From Acidobacteriaceae bacterium (lineage in GTDB: Bacteria; Acidobacteriota; Terriglobia; Terriglobales; Acidobacteriaceae), in the NCBI GenBank assembly GCA_027307045.1, contig DAHUXR010000030.1, forward strand, positions 1 through 46,545: DNA of 46,545 nucleotides, in the 5' to 3' direction. Below the pieces are notes generated by a model, which was not told the DNA's origin, searched no databases, and saw only the letters and a list, made by a program, of their open reading frames with translations. Positions 1 to 7,270 of this stretch are shown here, in pieces. A program made the position numbers and the translations under genes. Position 1 is the stretch's first letter; every line of letters starts with the position of its first letter.

Positions 1-263
1 ATACAGAGATGGTAGAGGAAGGAACCTGGGCCTGGATTGAGATCAAGGAAACACAGTTCATTCGCGGCCGCCTCCCGGATGACATGACAGCATCGGTCTT
101 TGCCAATCGCCAGTTGTACCTCGTGCTGGCTAATTACGGAGAGAAGAAGGTAGCCATCGAGACCGCCCAACATTTTACGGACACACTCAGAGAAGAGCTC
201 GCGGGAACGAACTGGGAGTTAGGCCCTCGTTCTTTGCTGATCCTGCGGGCGGCGGCCATCTAA
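1..263 (+). CDS. C-terminal fragment of an unidentified protein (5' end outside window)
   Basis: An open frame runs from the window edge to a TAA at 261-263. The first ATG is at 9, but only eight bases lie before it and no ribosome binding site is visible, so this is most likely the tail of a longer gene. The segment is rich in alternating hydrophobic and polar stretches (for example LYLVLANYGEKKVAIET), which suggests beta strands such as a C-terminal beta-sandwich. I do not recognise the family. The next gene, tRNA-Gln, is on the opposite strand and converges on it. Confidence 0.45.
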   Translation, partial: TEMVEEGTWAWIEIKETQFIRGRLPDDMTASVFANRQLYLVLANYGEKKVAIETAQHFTDTLREELAGTNWELGPRSLLILRAAAI

Positions 264-374
264 TTTCGCACGCAGAATCTACGCGGCGATCATGAGAAGT
301 TGAAATTGATAGCCTTATCCCCAAAGAGGCCAGAACTTGATGCATGTCCATGACTGCGATGGACTTAGGAGATT

Positions 375-448
375 TGGCTGCCCCCCAGGGATTCGAACCC
401 CGATATGCTGATCCAGAGTCAGCTGTCCTGCCGTTGAACGAGGGGGCA
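375..448 (-). tRNA. tRNA-Gln (anticodon CTG)
   Basis: Read on the minus strand this folds as a 74-nt cloverleaf with an encoded CCA. The acceptor stem TGCCCCC pairs with GGGGGCA and is followed by discriminator G and CCA. The anticodon stem GCTGA/TCAGC encloses the loop CTCTGGA, giving anticodon CTG, which reads the glutamine codon CAG. The T arm CGGGG-TTCGAAT-CCCTG is intact with one G-T pair. No tRNA neighbours are present; the gene stands alone between a truncated CDS and an RHS remnant. Confidence 0.95.
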
Positions 449-689
449 GAATGTGTTGATTCCTTAAAAGGTTACCATATTTCTCAAAGTCCGTCCTTAA
501 GTCGTGTGTGGTTGTAAGTGTGGCTGTCATTGATGGGTTTTAACGCGTTGCGCCGGTCCATCGCCGCTCTCGCGTGGACTAAGCTGGTAAGCTGGGGGTG
601 CATATATCCGTTTGTGGCTTTGAAGTCGGAATCTTGAAGTCGTCGCTGATGCCAAGCTCCCGGCTACCAAAAATTCTCTCTACACCGAC

Positions 690-958
690 TGGCTGGGACC
701 AAGCGCGTAATGTCCAGCGGGGCCAATTCAGAAACCTGCACCGGGTTTCCCTTTGCCGATGGCGTCAGCTGCACCGGGACGAACTGGACGTTTAACGGTT
801 TTACGGATGACGTTCATGACGCGGAGTCCAATCTGGAACACACGATGTTCCGCCAATTAACCGGAACACAGGGACGGTGAACCAGCCCCGATCAGTATCT
901 GGGCAGCATAGATCCTGCCTCAATCGTGGAATCGTTATGTCTACGTGCTTAGGACAAC
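690..958 (+). pseudogene. Decayed RHS-repeat core fragment
   Basis: No intact ORF exists, but the plus strand translates piecewise into hallmarks of the RHS-repeat-associated core. These include GTKRVMSSGANSETCTG, then PFADGVSCTGTNW, then DDVHDAESNLEHTMFRQ, LTGTQGR, a TGA where the family has Trp, TSPDQYLGS and, after a frameshift, WNRYVYVL. A second frameshift separates YTDWLG (about 675-692) from GTKRV. The family consensus is roughly LGTKR...ETC..LPFGDGL...ESNLEHTMFRQY...GRW.SPDPYLGS...NRYVYV. With at least one stop and two frameshifts this is a non-functional remnant of a large RHS/YD-repeat surface or toxin protein; the rest of that gene is not recognisable here. Confidence 0.8.
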
Positions 959-1128
959 AACCAAGACTGCGAGGCAGCGGGCGGTTCGCGGGAAGTCGAC
1001 GTTAATGCTCCTGATTCCGACTAACGAAGCTCAAGCGCGCTCAGCTTGTCACGCACCGATACTCCCAACATTACAGTACGTACAATAATGATCTCGAAGG
1101 TTGTGCCGCATCAGGGGAAATCAAATGA

Positions 1129-1326
1129 ATGAGACATAAGATAGACATAGGTCTAGGGATTGGATCGATTCTGGTGTCGCTATTTGTAAAGGAGTTTAGT
1201 CCTATCGGTTGGACAACCCATCTTATTTGGGGAGGCGGCAACAACTCACGTATCCCGCGACCCGTCGCCGCGGCGTTCTATTTCGTCGTCGGCCTTTTGT
1301 TGCTTTATCGAGGAATTTTCAAATGA
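1129..1326 (+). CDS. Small two-helix membrane protein, unknown function
   Basis: This 65-residue ORF has a protein-like composition, unlike the surrounding degraded DNA. It has a hydrophobic segment near residues 8-22 (IGLGIGSILVSLFV), a polar Gly/Asn/Pro-containing middle, and a second hydrophobic segment near residues 45-62 (AAAFYFVVGLLLLYRG) with an Arg/Lys end. An AGGGG at 1113-1117 lies 11 bases before the ATG, a loose ribosome binding site. It follows the RHS remnant; small membrane proteins are often encoded after RHS toxin genes as immunity or accessory proteins, but that role is only a guess here. I do not recognise the family. Confidence 0.45.
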   Translation: MRHKIDIGLGIGSILVSLFVKEFSPIGWTTHLIWGGGNNSRIPRPVAAAFYFVVGLLLLYRGIFK

Positions 1327-2027
1327 CAGCGTTATCATTAGGCAAGGTAGAACCGGCAAACCCGAGGGCTGGCGGCTGGTTTTCTGAATTGGTGGCTGCC
1401 TGATCGCTGACTTAGCTCGGGTGCTTGCTAGTCGATGCTTGCATCACTTTACGCGACGGTGGCACTGCGCGGCAGTACTTTGTTTCAGTTGGCGCGCGCA
1501 CAGTTTATCCGATCTCTTGGGGCAGCGATTTTTATCGATATGAGGAAGGGCGTTGTCGAAAGCCCATGTTCAAATGGCCTACCTCTTCTGAAGCAATTCC
1601 CAGAGCACATCTTTCACCGTAGCTTTTCTCCTCAGTTTTAGCGTGACCCTCCGCGAGGCAATCTTCATTCGCCGCGGACGGCTCAACTGTCGACTTGATC
1701 CCTGGAGCACACATTACATATCTACCGCCTGGGTTGCGCCAATCGAGTGCCCGTGATCATTCCCGTGTCGCGCTGATCGAAAACCCATTGCCTGTCGATC
1801 AGGCGCCCGAGATGATTCGATATGAGGGATCCTGCGCTTTGAACCAAACCGAGATCTAAAAATAAATATTCACAATATGCAAAGAAAGTAGAAACCTTTT
1901 TTGCCAGCGCCCGTATATACCTTTCAAAGGGCGCCGAGACCTTGCGTAAGTGAAAATCGTCTTAAGTCTCGTAATACTCTTTTTCAGTGAAACCAACCGC
2001 GCAAAGTAAGGCCAAGGGAAAAATTGA
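1327..2027. other. Gene-poor stretch upstream of the orphan permease
   Basis: About 700 bp in which only short, overlapping open frames occur. None has a convincing ribosome binding site, motif or protein-like composition. The segment probably combines decayed DNA with the 5' region of the permease gene; the last 170 bp are AT-richer. A purine-rich AAGGGA just before the ATG at 2028 is the only signal I would rely on. Confidence 0.5.
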
Positions 2028-4565
2028 ATGCAGATTCTGGAAGAAATTCGTTACGCTTTGCGGCAGTTCAGAAAAGCCCCGGGATTTACAGCCACGGCCG
2101 TGCTAACCCTGGCACTGGGCATTGGAGCGACAACTGCGATCTTTACGCTGGTTCATGCCGTGCTGCTCAAGTCACTGCCGGTATCCAAGCCCGGAGAACT
2201 TGTGCGCGTGGGCAATGAAGAAAACTGCTGTATCAACGGCGGATTACAGGACAACTGGTCCCTCTTTTCCTTTGAGCAGTACAAACAGTTTAAGGAGCGC
2301 ACCCCGGGATTCGAAGAACTGGCGGCCATGCAGGCTGGGAATAGCCTGATGGGAGTGCGCTGGAGCGGCAACAGCAAGCCTTCTGAGTCATATCGAGGCG
2401 AGTTTGTTTCGGGCAATTATTTTTCCACGTTTGGAATTCCCGCTTATGCCGGACGGATGCTTTCCCCTCAAGACGACAACAAGGGTGCGCCCATGGCGGC
2501 GGTAATGAGCTTCCGCACATGGCAGGAAAAGTTCGGAGGCGATCGGTCTATTATCGGAACGGGATTTGTGATGAACTCACAGCCGGTGACGGTCGTCGGT
2601 ATTGCGCCTGCCGGTTTTTTTGGCGATAGAGTGCAGAGCAATCCGCCTTCATTCTGGCTTCCGCTCAATGCCGAGCCCGTGATTGAACCGGCCGTCGGGG
2701 TGCTGAACGATGCCTCACTGGACTGGCTCGACCTGATTGGACGCATCAACCCGGGTGCGGACAAAAAAGCCATGGAAGCGCAGATGCAGGTAGAGCTGCG
2801 TCAATTCTTGTTGAGTCCGGAAAGCAAGGTTGAAGATCGCTCTAAACCTCTTGTTGCCAAGCAGACGCTGCATTTTTCTCCTGGCGGAGGCGGCGTGCAA
2901 AGGATGCGCGACGAATATCAGGACGGCCTTCACCTTTTGATGTGGATTTCAGCTTTCGTTTTATTGATTGCGTGCGCCAATTTGGCCAACTTGATGCTGG
3001 TCCGTGCGACCGCCCGCAAGCAGCAGATCACGGTCCGTTCCGCTTTGGGCGCGTCGCGCGCCACTCTGGTACGGCAGGCACTCACGGAAAGCGTGGTTCT
3101 GGCGATGATGGGCGGGTTGGCGGGGATTGCAATTGCCTTTGCCGGATCGAAGATGATCTTGCGGCTAGCTTTTGGAAATGATTACGTGCCCATCCAGGCT
3201 ACGCCATCATTACCAGTCCTGGCATTTGCATTTGCAACTTCAATTTTAACCGGCATCCTGTTCGGAATTGCGCCCGCATGGATGACTGCGAGCACCAATC
3301 CCGCTGAAGCTTTGCGCGGCGCGGGACGTTCCACGGGACGCAGAGGGACGTTAGGTCAAAAATCGCTGGTGATAGTACAAGCCGCGTTGTCACTCGTGCT
3401 CCTATGTGCTGCCGGCCTGTTAACTCGCAGCTTGAATAATATGCAACATCGCAACTTCGGCTTTGACACCACCAACCGGTACATCTTGCACATTGATCCG
3501 CAGATGGCCGGATACAAGGCTGAAAGACTGGAGCCGCTCTACCGGCAGCTTAAAGAAAATATCCTCGCTATCCCGGGTGTCCAGCAAGTGAGCTTTTCGC
3601 TTTATAGTCCAATGGAGGGCGACAATTGGGGCGAGGGCGTATATATCGAGGGCGACCCGCCGCCAGCGCCCGGGACGCCCGACCATGGCGCATCATGGCT
3701 GCGCGTGAGCCCCGGCTATTTCGACACGATTGGCACCAAGATCGTTGAAGGGCGAACCATCAATGAGCAGGACACGCCCACGACGCGCGCCGTGGCGCTG
3801 GTGAATCGCTTCTTTGAGAAAAAGTATTTCAAAGATGGCCAAGCCATTGGAAAGCACTTCAGTGACGATCTGAAACATCCAGGCGCATTTGAGATTGTGG
3901 GAGTGACTGAGGACACGAATTACTGGGGAGCCACCAGCAAGATGCGCGCAATGTATTTCCTGGCTGAGGGCCAGAGCGCGCATAATCCCGATCCGCGTTA
4001 TGAACAGTTTGAAGACCGCTCACGATACCTGAATGCTATTGAAATCCAGACCCATGGAGAGGTGTCCGGACTTGAGACGCAGATCCGCCGAGTGCTATCG
4101 CAGATTAATCCCGATCTGGCGGTGATCGATTTTCAGAGCTTTGCTGTCCAGGTGAAAGCAAATTTCATGCAACAGGCAATGATCGCCAAGCTGACGTCTT
4201 TCTTCGGAATATTGGCGTTGATTCTGGCCTCCATCGGCCTTTATGGCGTTACGTCGTACACAGTGGAGCGGCGGACAAGCGAGATCGGCATTCGGATGGC
4301 TCTGGGCGCAGATCGCCTAAATATGTTGGGAATGGTTTTGCGCGGCGCATTCGCTCAGGTCGGCATCGGTCTTGCTATTGGTATTCCGGTCACCATTTTT
4401 GGTGGGCGCGTGATGGCTAGTCAGCTTTACGGAGTAAAACCGCATGATCCATTTGTATTGGTGATCACCACGATTGTTTTGGCGGCTGCGGCTTTTGTTG
4501 CCGCCGTGATTCCGGCCCGCAGAGCCGCGAATACTGAGCCTATGCTGGCTTTGCGCACGGAGTGA
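2028..4565 (+). CDS. ADOP-family ABC transporter permease (MacB/FtsX-like, duplicated)
   Basis: An 845-residue membrane protein of the acidobacterial duplicated orphan permease family (TIGR03434 type). It starts with a cytoplasmic segment and TM helix (residues about 15-50; APGFTATAVLTLALGIGATT), followed by a MacB-like periplasmic domain. TM helices lie near 300-325, 345-375 and 390-415, a central TM near 440-460 starts the second half, then a second periplasmic domain and three C-terminal TMs ending PARRAANTEPMLALRTE. Two FtsX domains in one chain are the family signature. No ATPase gene is adjacent, as the name 'orphan' implies, so the partner ATPase, if any, is elsewhere. AAGGGA precedes the ATG. 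Family members are thought to act as tripartite-efflux or mechanotransmission permeases; the substrate is unknown. Confidence 0.9.
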   Translation: MQILEEIRYALRQFRKAPGFTATAVLTLALGIGATTAIFTLVHAVLLKSLPVSKPGELVRVGNEENCCINGGLQDNWSLFSFEQYKQFKERTPGFEELAAMQAGNSLMGVRWSGNSKPSESYRGEFVSGNYFSTFGIPAYAGRMLSPQDDNKGAPMAAVMSFRTWQEKFGGDRSIIGTGFVMNSQPVTVVGIAPAGFFGDRVQSNPPSFWLPLNAEPVIEPAVGVLNDASLDWLDLIGRINPGADKKAMEAQMQVELRQFLLSPESKVEDRSKPLVAKQTLHFSPGGGGVQRMRDEYQDGLHLLMWISAFVLLIACANLANLMLVRATARKQQITVRSALGASRATLVRQALTESVVLAMMGGLAGIAIAFAGSKMILRLAFGNDYVPIQATPSLPVLAFAFATSILTGILFGIAPAWMTASTNPAEALRGAGRSTGRRGTLGQKSLVIVQAALSLVLLCAAGLLTRSLNNMQHRNFGFDTTNRYILHIDPQMAGYKAERLEPLYRQLKENILAIPGVQQVSFSLYSPMEGDNWGEGVYIEGDPPPAPGTPDHGASWLRVSPGYFDTIGTKIVEGRTINEQDTPTTRAVALVNRFFEKKYFKDGQAIGKHFSDDLKHPGAFEIVGVTEDTNYWGATSKMRAMYFLAEGQSAHNPDPRYEQFEDRSRYLNAIEIQTHGEVSGLETQIRRVLSQINPDLAVIDFQSFAVQVKANFMQQAMIAKLTSFFGILALILASIGLYGVTSYTVERRTSEIGIRMALGADRLNMLGMVLRGAFAQVGIGLAIGIPVTIFGGRVMASQLYGVKPHDPFVLVITTIVLAAAAFVAAVIPARRAANTEPMLALRTE

Positions 4566-4617
4566 TTGTCCTGAGCGATAACCGTCGCTTAGATAATGAA
4601 GCGGCGCGACCGAGATC

Positions 4618-4749
4618 TTACTCTTCGTGCGGACATAGCCGCGCGATCAGATCGAGATGCTCGGCCGAGCCTGCGATTTCTTTTCCGCACCTTCCGCAAA
4701 GCGCAAAATCACCATTCTGGCGTATCCTGTCACCATTCGCGATTAGCAA
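4618..4749 (-). CDS. Possible tiny zinc-ribbon-like protein (uncertain)
   Basis: A minus-strand frame ends with residues NGDFALCGRCGKEIAGS, then EHLDLIARLCPHEE and TAA. The CxxC...C arrangement and the IA..CP ending resemble the tiny Cys-rich protein at 40054-40206. No good start exists: a TTG at 4747-4749 gives 43 residues, while an ATG at 4786-4788 would start antisense inside the enoyl-CoA hydratase gene. There is no clear ribosome binding site. It may be a real small gene filling the gap between the permease and the hydratase, or a chance frame. Confidence 0.3.
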   Translation of the reverse strand: MLIANGDRIRQNGDFALCGRCGKEIAGSAEHLDLIARLCPHEE

Positions 4750-4776
4750 GAAAATCTGATCGCCAAGGAGCTTGGA

Positions 4777-5541
4777 ATGGCGGAGCATATTGTTGTGTCG
4801 GTGGAGAATAAGATTCTCACACTGCGGCTGGACCGTCCGGAAAAGAAGAATGCTTTGACCCGCGGCATGTATATGGGAATGATCGAAGCGCTCAAGCAAG
4901 CCGACGCCGATTCAAACATTCGTGTAATCCTGATCACGGGAACAGAGGCCTGTTTTACTGCAGGGAATGACCTGGTGGATTTTGCCAACGCAAAGCCGGG
5001 AGAGACGAGTCCGGCGATCCTGTACCTGCAAACATTGATAGCCGCGCAGAAACCAGTGATTGCCGCTGTGGGAGGAGCAGCGGTTGGAATCGGCACCACA
5101 ATGTTGTTGCATTGTGACCTTGTATATGCGGCGTCGGACGCGCGCTTTCAGCTTCCATTTGTCAATCTGGGACTGTGTCCGGAAGCCGGATCCAGTGCTC
5201 TTCTACCTGAACTGATGGGACAGCGCAGGGCAGCAGAGCTGCTGTACTTTGGCGAGCCATTCACAGCGGATACAGCACGAGACGTTGGAATCGTGAACAC
5301 CATAGTTGCCAGCAATGAACTCCTTGACACGGCGATGGAGAAGGCACGGCAGCTTGCGGAAAAGCCGCCGTCAGCGTTGCGCATCACAAAAGCTTTGTTG
5401 AAGCGTGGATCAATCAGCGCAATTGCCGATGCGATGGTCAAGGAGACCGAACAATTTGCCGCTCTCTTACAAGGTCCGGAGGCAAGGGAAGCAATGATGG
5501 CTTTCATGCAGCGGCGCAAGCCGGACTTCTCACAATTCTGA
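4777..5541 (+). CDS. Enoyl-CoA hydratase/isomerase family protein
   Basis: A 254-residue crotonase-fold protein of normal length for the family. ACFTAGNDL near residues 58-66 and GGAAVGIGTTMLLHCDL near 99-115 form the CoA-binding and oxyanion-hole elements. The active-site region reads LPFVNLGLCPEAGSS. Classical hydratases have two catalytic glutamates; here the first position is not Glu, and a single Glu sits in PEAGSS. This is the pattern of delta3,delta2-enoyl-CoA isomerases of the ECI2/PECI type. An isomerase of unsaturated fatty-acid beta-oxidation is therefore as likely as a hydratase. AAGGAG stands 7 bases before the ATG. It is monocistronic and converges with the sigma54 activator gene. 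Confidence 0.88.
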   Translation: MAEHIVVSVENKILTLRLDRPEKKNALTRGMYMGMIEALKQADADSNIRVILITGTEACFTAGNDLVDFANAKPGETSPAILYLQTLIAAQKPVIAAVGGAAVGIGTTMLLHCDLVYAASDARFQLPFVNLGLCPEAGSSALLPELMGQRRAAELLYFGEPFTADTARDVGIVNTIVASNELLDTAMEKARQLAEKPPSALRITKALLKRGSISAIADAMVKETEQFAALLQGPEAREAMMAFMQRRKPDFSQF

Positions 5542-5559
5542 AAGAATGTGCGAGGATAA

Positions 5560-6840
5560 TCAGCTGACAAGCTCTTCACGCCAGCCGTCTTTCTTCATTT
5601 CTGACTGGAACCAGCGCTGCAGGTGACTGCGAATCTCTGCCGGCATTTCGCTGAATTGAATTCCGTGGTGCCCTTCCTTATCCGCCCATGCAATGCGCCC
5701 GCGCAGTTCAGCCTGCACGTCGCTTTCAGGAACGACAAAATGAATCGTTACCGCTTCGCCCTGTCCCAGGAGTTTATGGAGAGAAACTCCGGCTCCGCCC
5801 AGGCTGATGTTCAGCAGGTTGGCGTCCATGCACTCTTCACCATGCATTAGCTTAACGGGAGCACTGGTCTGCTTGCGATAATAACGTTGCTGCTCCGCGC
5901 ACAAGGTGCCCACGGCTGTTTCACTTTCATTTTCACGATATGCCTTCAGCTTGCGAAGCAGAGTGCGGCGAGAAATTCCCAGAGCTTCGGCTGCTTTGCC
6001 CTGGTTGCCGCCGCAACGGTCCAACATGTCAAACACGATCTGCCGCTCCACCTGGTCAAGATCACGATTCAAGGGGGTCTTGCCTTGTCCAGGAGTTGTG
6101 TCTCGATTCAATTTTAGATCTACGCTGGTGATTTCCAATGAGGCGTTTTTAGCCAGCATAATCGCGCGAAAAATGGCATTACGAAGTTCGCGTACGTTGC
6201 CCGGCCATTCGTGCGTGAGCAGCGCCGTAACCGCGTCATTTGAAAAACGGGAATTCGGGTAATGCTGGTGGAGTATCTGCTCGGCAATCGCCAGCAGGTC
6301 CTCCGGCCTTTCCCGCAGTGGCGGGATTTCCAGCTTAAATTCGGCCAGTCGGTGATAAAGATCATTGCGAAAACGCCCAGCACGGACCAGTTCTTCCAGA
6401 TTCTGGTTGGTAGCCGCCACCACGCGCACATTCACGCTGACTTTCTTGCTTCCACCCAGACGGTAATAAGGCACGCCGTCCAATACGCGCAGCAGTTTGA
6501 CCTGCACCTTAGGATCGAGGTCTCCGATTTCGTCCAGGAAAAGGGTTCCGCCATCGGCCATTTCAAAGTAGCCGATTTTCTGCGTGTCAGCGCCGCTAAA
6601 AGCGCCTTTTTCATAGCCAAAGAGTTCGCTTTCAACCAGATGCTCAGGGATGGCGGCGCAATTTACGTCCACCCACGCTTTGTTACAGCGAAGCGAGTGG
6701 CTGTGAATGGAACGGGCAATCATTTCCTTGCCGGTGCCAGTCTCTCCAACAATCAACACCGCAGCCGGATGACATGCAACCTGCTCGACCAGCCGCATCA
6801 CGCGTTTTAAAGCGTCACTGCGAACGATCTGACTGGTCAA
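5560..6840 (-). CDS. Sigma54-dependent transcriptional activator with C-terminal PilZ domain
   Basis: A 426-residue activator starting directly with the AAA+ domain; no receiver, GAF or PAS domain precedes it. Walker A GETGTGKE is at 32-39, the sigma54-contacting loop reads GAFSGA (79-84; usual form GAFTGA), and Walker B is GGTLFLDEIGDL (97-108). A Fis-type helix-turn-helix (GNQGKAAEALGISRRTLLRK) follows near 268-290. The last 110 residues form a PilZ domain with RYYRK and NISLGG, the RxxxR and (D/N)xSxxG elements that bind cyclic di-GMP. Thus c-di-GMP probably gates the activator. It diverges from the HD-GYP/GGDEF gene. The start is uncertain: TTG at 6838-6840 lacks a ribosome site, whereas AGGAGAGG lies about 35 nt further upstream before in-frame ATT/CTG codons, so a longer N terminus with a rare start is possible. 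Confidence 0.92.
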   Translation of the reverse strand: MTSQIVRSDALKRVMRLVEQVACHPAAVLIVGETGTGKEMIARSIHSHSLRCNKAWVDVNCAAIPEHLVESELFGYEKGAFSGADTQKIGYFEMADGGTLFLDEIGDLDPKVQVKLLRVLDGVPYYRLGGSKKVSVNVRVVAATNQNLEELVRAGRFRNDLYHRLAEFKLEIPPLRERPEDLLAIAEQILHQHYPNSRFSNDAVTALLTHEWPGNVRELRNAIFRAIMLAKNASLEITSVDLKLNRDTTPGQGKTPLNRDLDQVERQIVFDMLDRCGGNQGKAAEALGISRRTLLRKLKAYRENESETAVGTLCAEQQRYYRKQTSAPVKLMHGEECMDANLLNISLGGAGVSLHKLLGQGEAVTIHFVVPESDVQAELRGRIAWADKEGHHGIQFSEMPAEIRSHLQRWFQSEMKKDGWREELVS

Positions 6841-6939
6841 CTCACACGCGTTATTAACCGCGGTCGACAGAATCCTCTCCTCTTATATGCGCGCAACATG
6901 GGCAGATAGCGCGCATTTGTCACTCGTTATCGCCCATGA

Positions 6940-6957
6940 TGAGACAAGTTCGTCACA
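6940..6957. promoter_or_regulatory. Degenerate copy of the activator dyad
   Basis: TGAGACA-AGTT-CGTCACA matches TGCGACA-N4-TGTCGCA at 11 of 14 arm positions, with the same 4-bp spacer. It lies about 100 bp upstream of the activator's start and could serve autoregulation. Seen by eye only; low confidence by itself. Confidence 0.35.
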
Positions 6958-7115
6958 CCCGCAATTGAAGAAGTGATCGCGATGATTACTTAAGTTCCTC
7001 AACTTCAGCTTTATCCAATGCTATATCCGGGAATATCAGGCTAAACTTCGCCTATCACAGTCCCGTTTTGGGAAGGCTTGCTGTGACACTTTAGTGCGCC
7101 GTTGACTCCGGGGGC

Positions 7116-7133
7116 TGCGACAAGAATGTCGCA
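7116..7133. promoter_or_regulatory. Perfect dyad, candidate enhancer (UAS) for the sigma54 activator
   Basis: TGCGACA-AGAA-TGTCGCA is a perfect 7-bp inverted repeat with a 4-bp spacer in the 430-bp divergent region. Its centre is about 124 bp upstream of the start predicted from the -24/-12 element at 7223-7238, a typical distance for a sigma54 enhancer site. A half site TGTGACA occurs at 7082-7088. A Fis-type HTH dimer would be expected to bind such a dyad. Confidence 0.6.
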
Positions 7134-7222
7134 CGCATGTAAGGCATAGAGCCGAGTTGGCCTCAGACGGCAGAACGCTAAAGCATTGACTTAACAAGAG
7201 GAAACACCGTTCGTGGCTTGTT

Positions 7223-7238
7223 TGGCCCGGCAATTGCC
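7223..7238 (+). promoter_or_regulatory. Sigma54 (-24/-12) promoter of the HD-GYP/transporter operon
   Basis: TGGCCCGGCAATTGCC matches the consensus TGGCACG-N4-TTGCW in all but two positions, with the invariant GG and GC at the correct spacing. Transcription would begin near 7249, 22 nt before the ATG at 7271. A sigma54 activator gene is divergently encoded next to it, which raises confidence well above that for an isolated match. Confidence 0.7.
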
Positions 7239-7270
7239 TAACTTAAGCATGGACGGAGACGGAAAAGGGT

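Noticed and set aside
1425..1714. Three short frames of 60-68 residues upstream of the orphan permease
   Set aside because: They overlap each other on both strands and have neither ribosome sites nor motifs.
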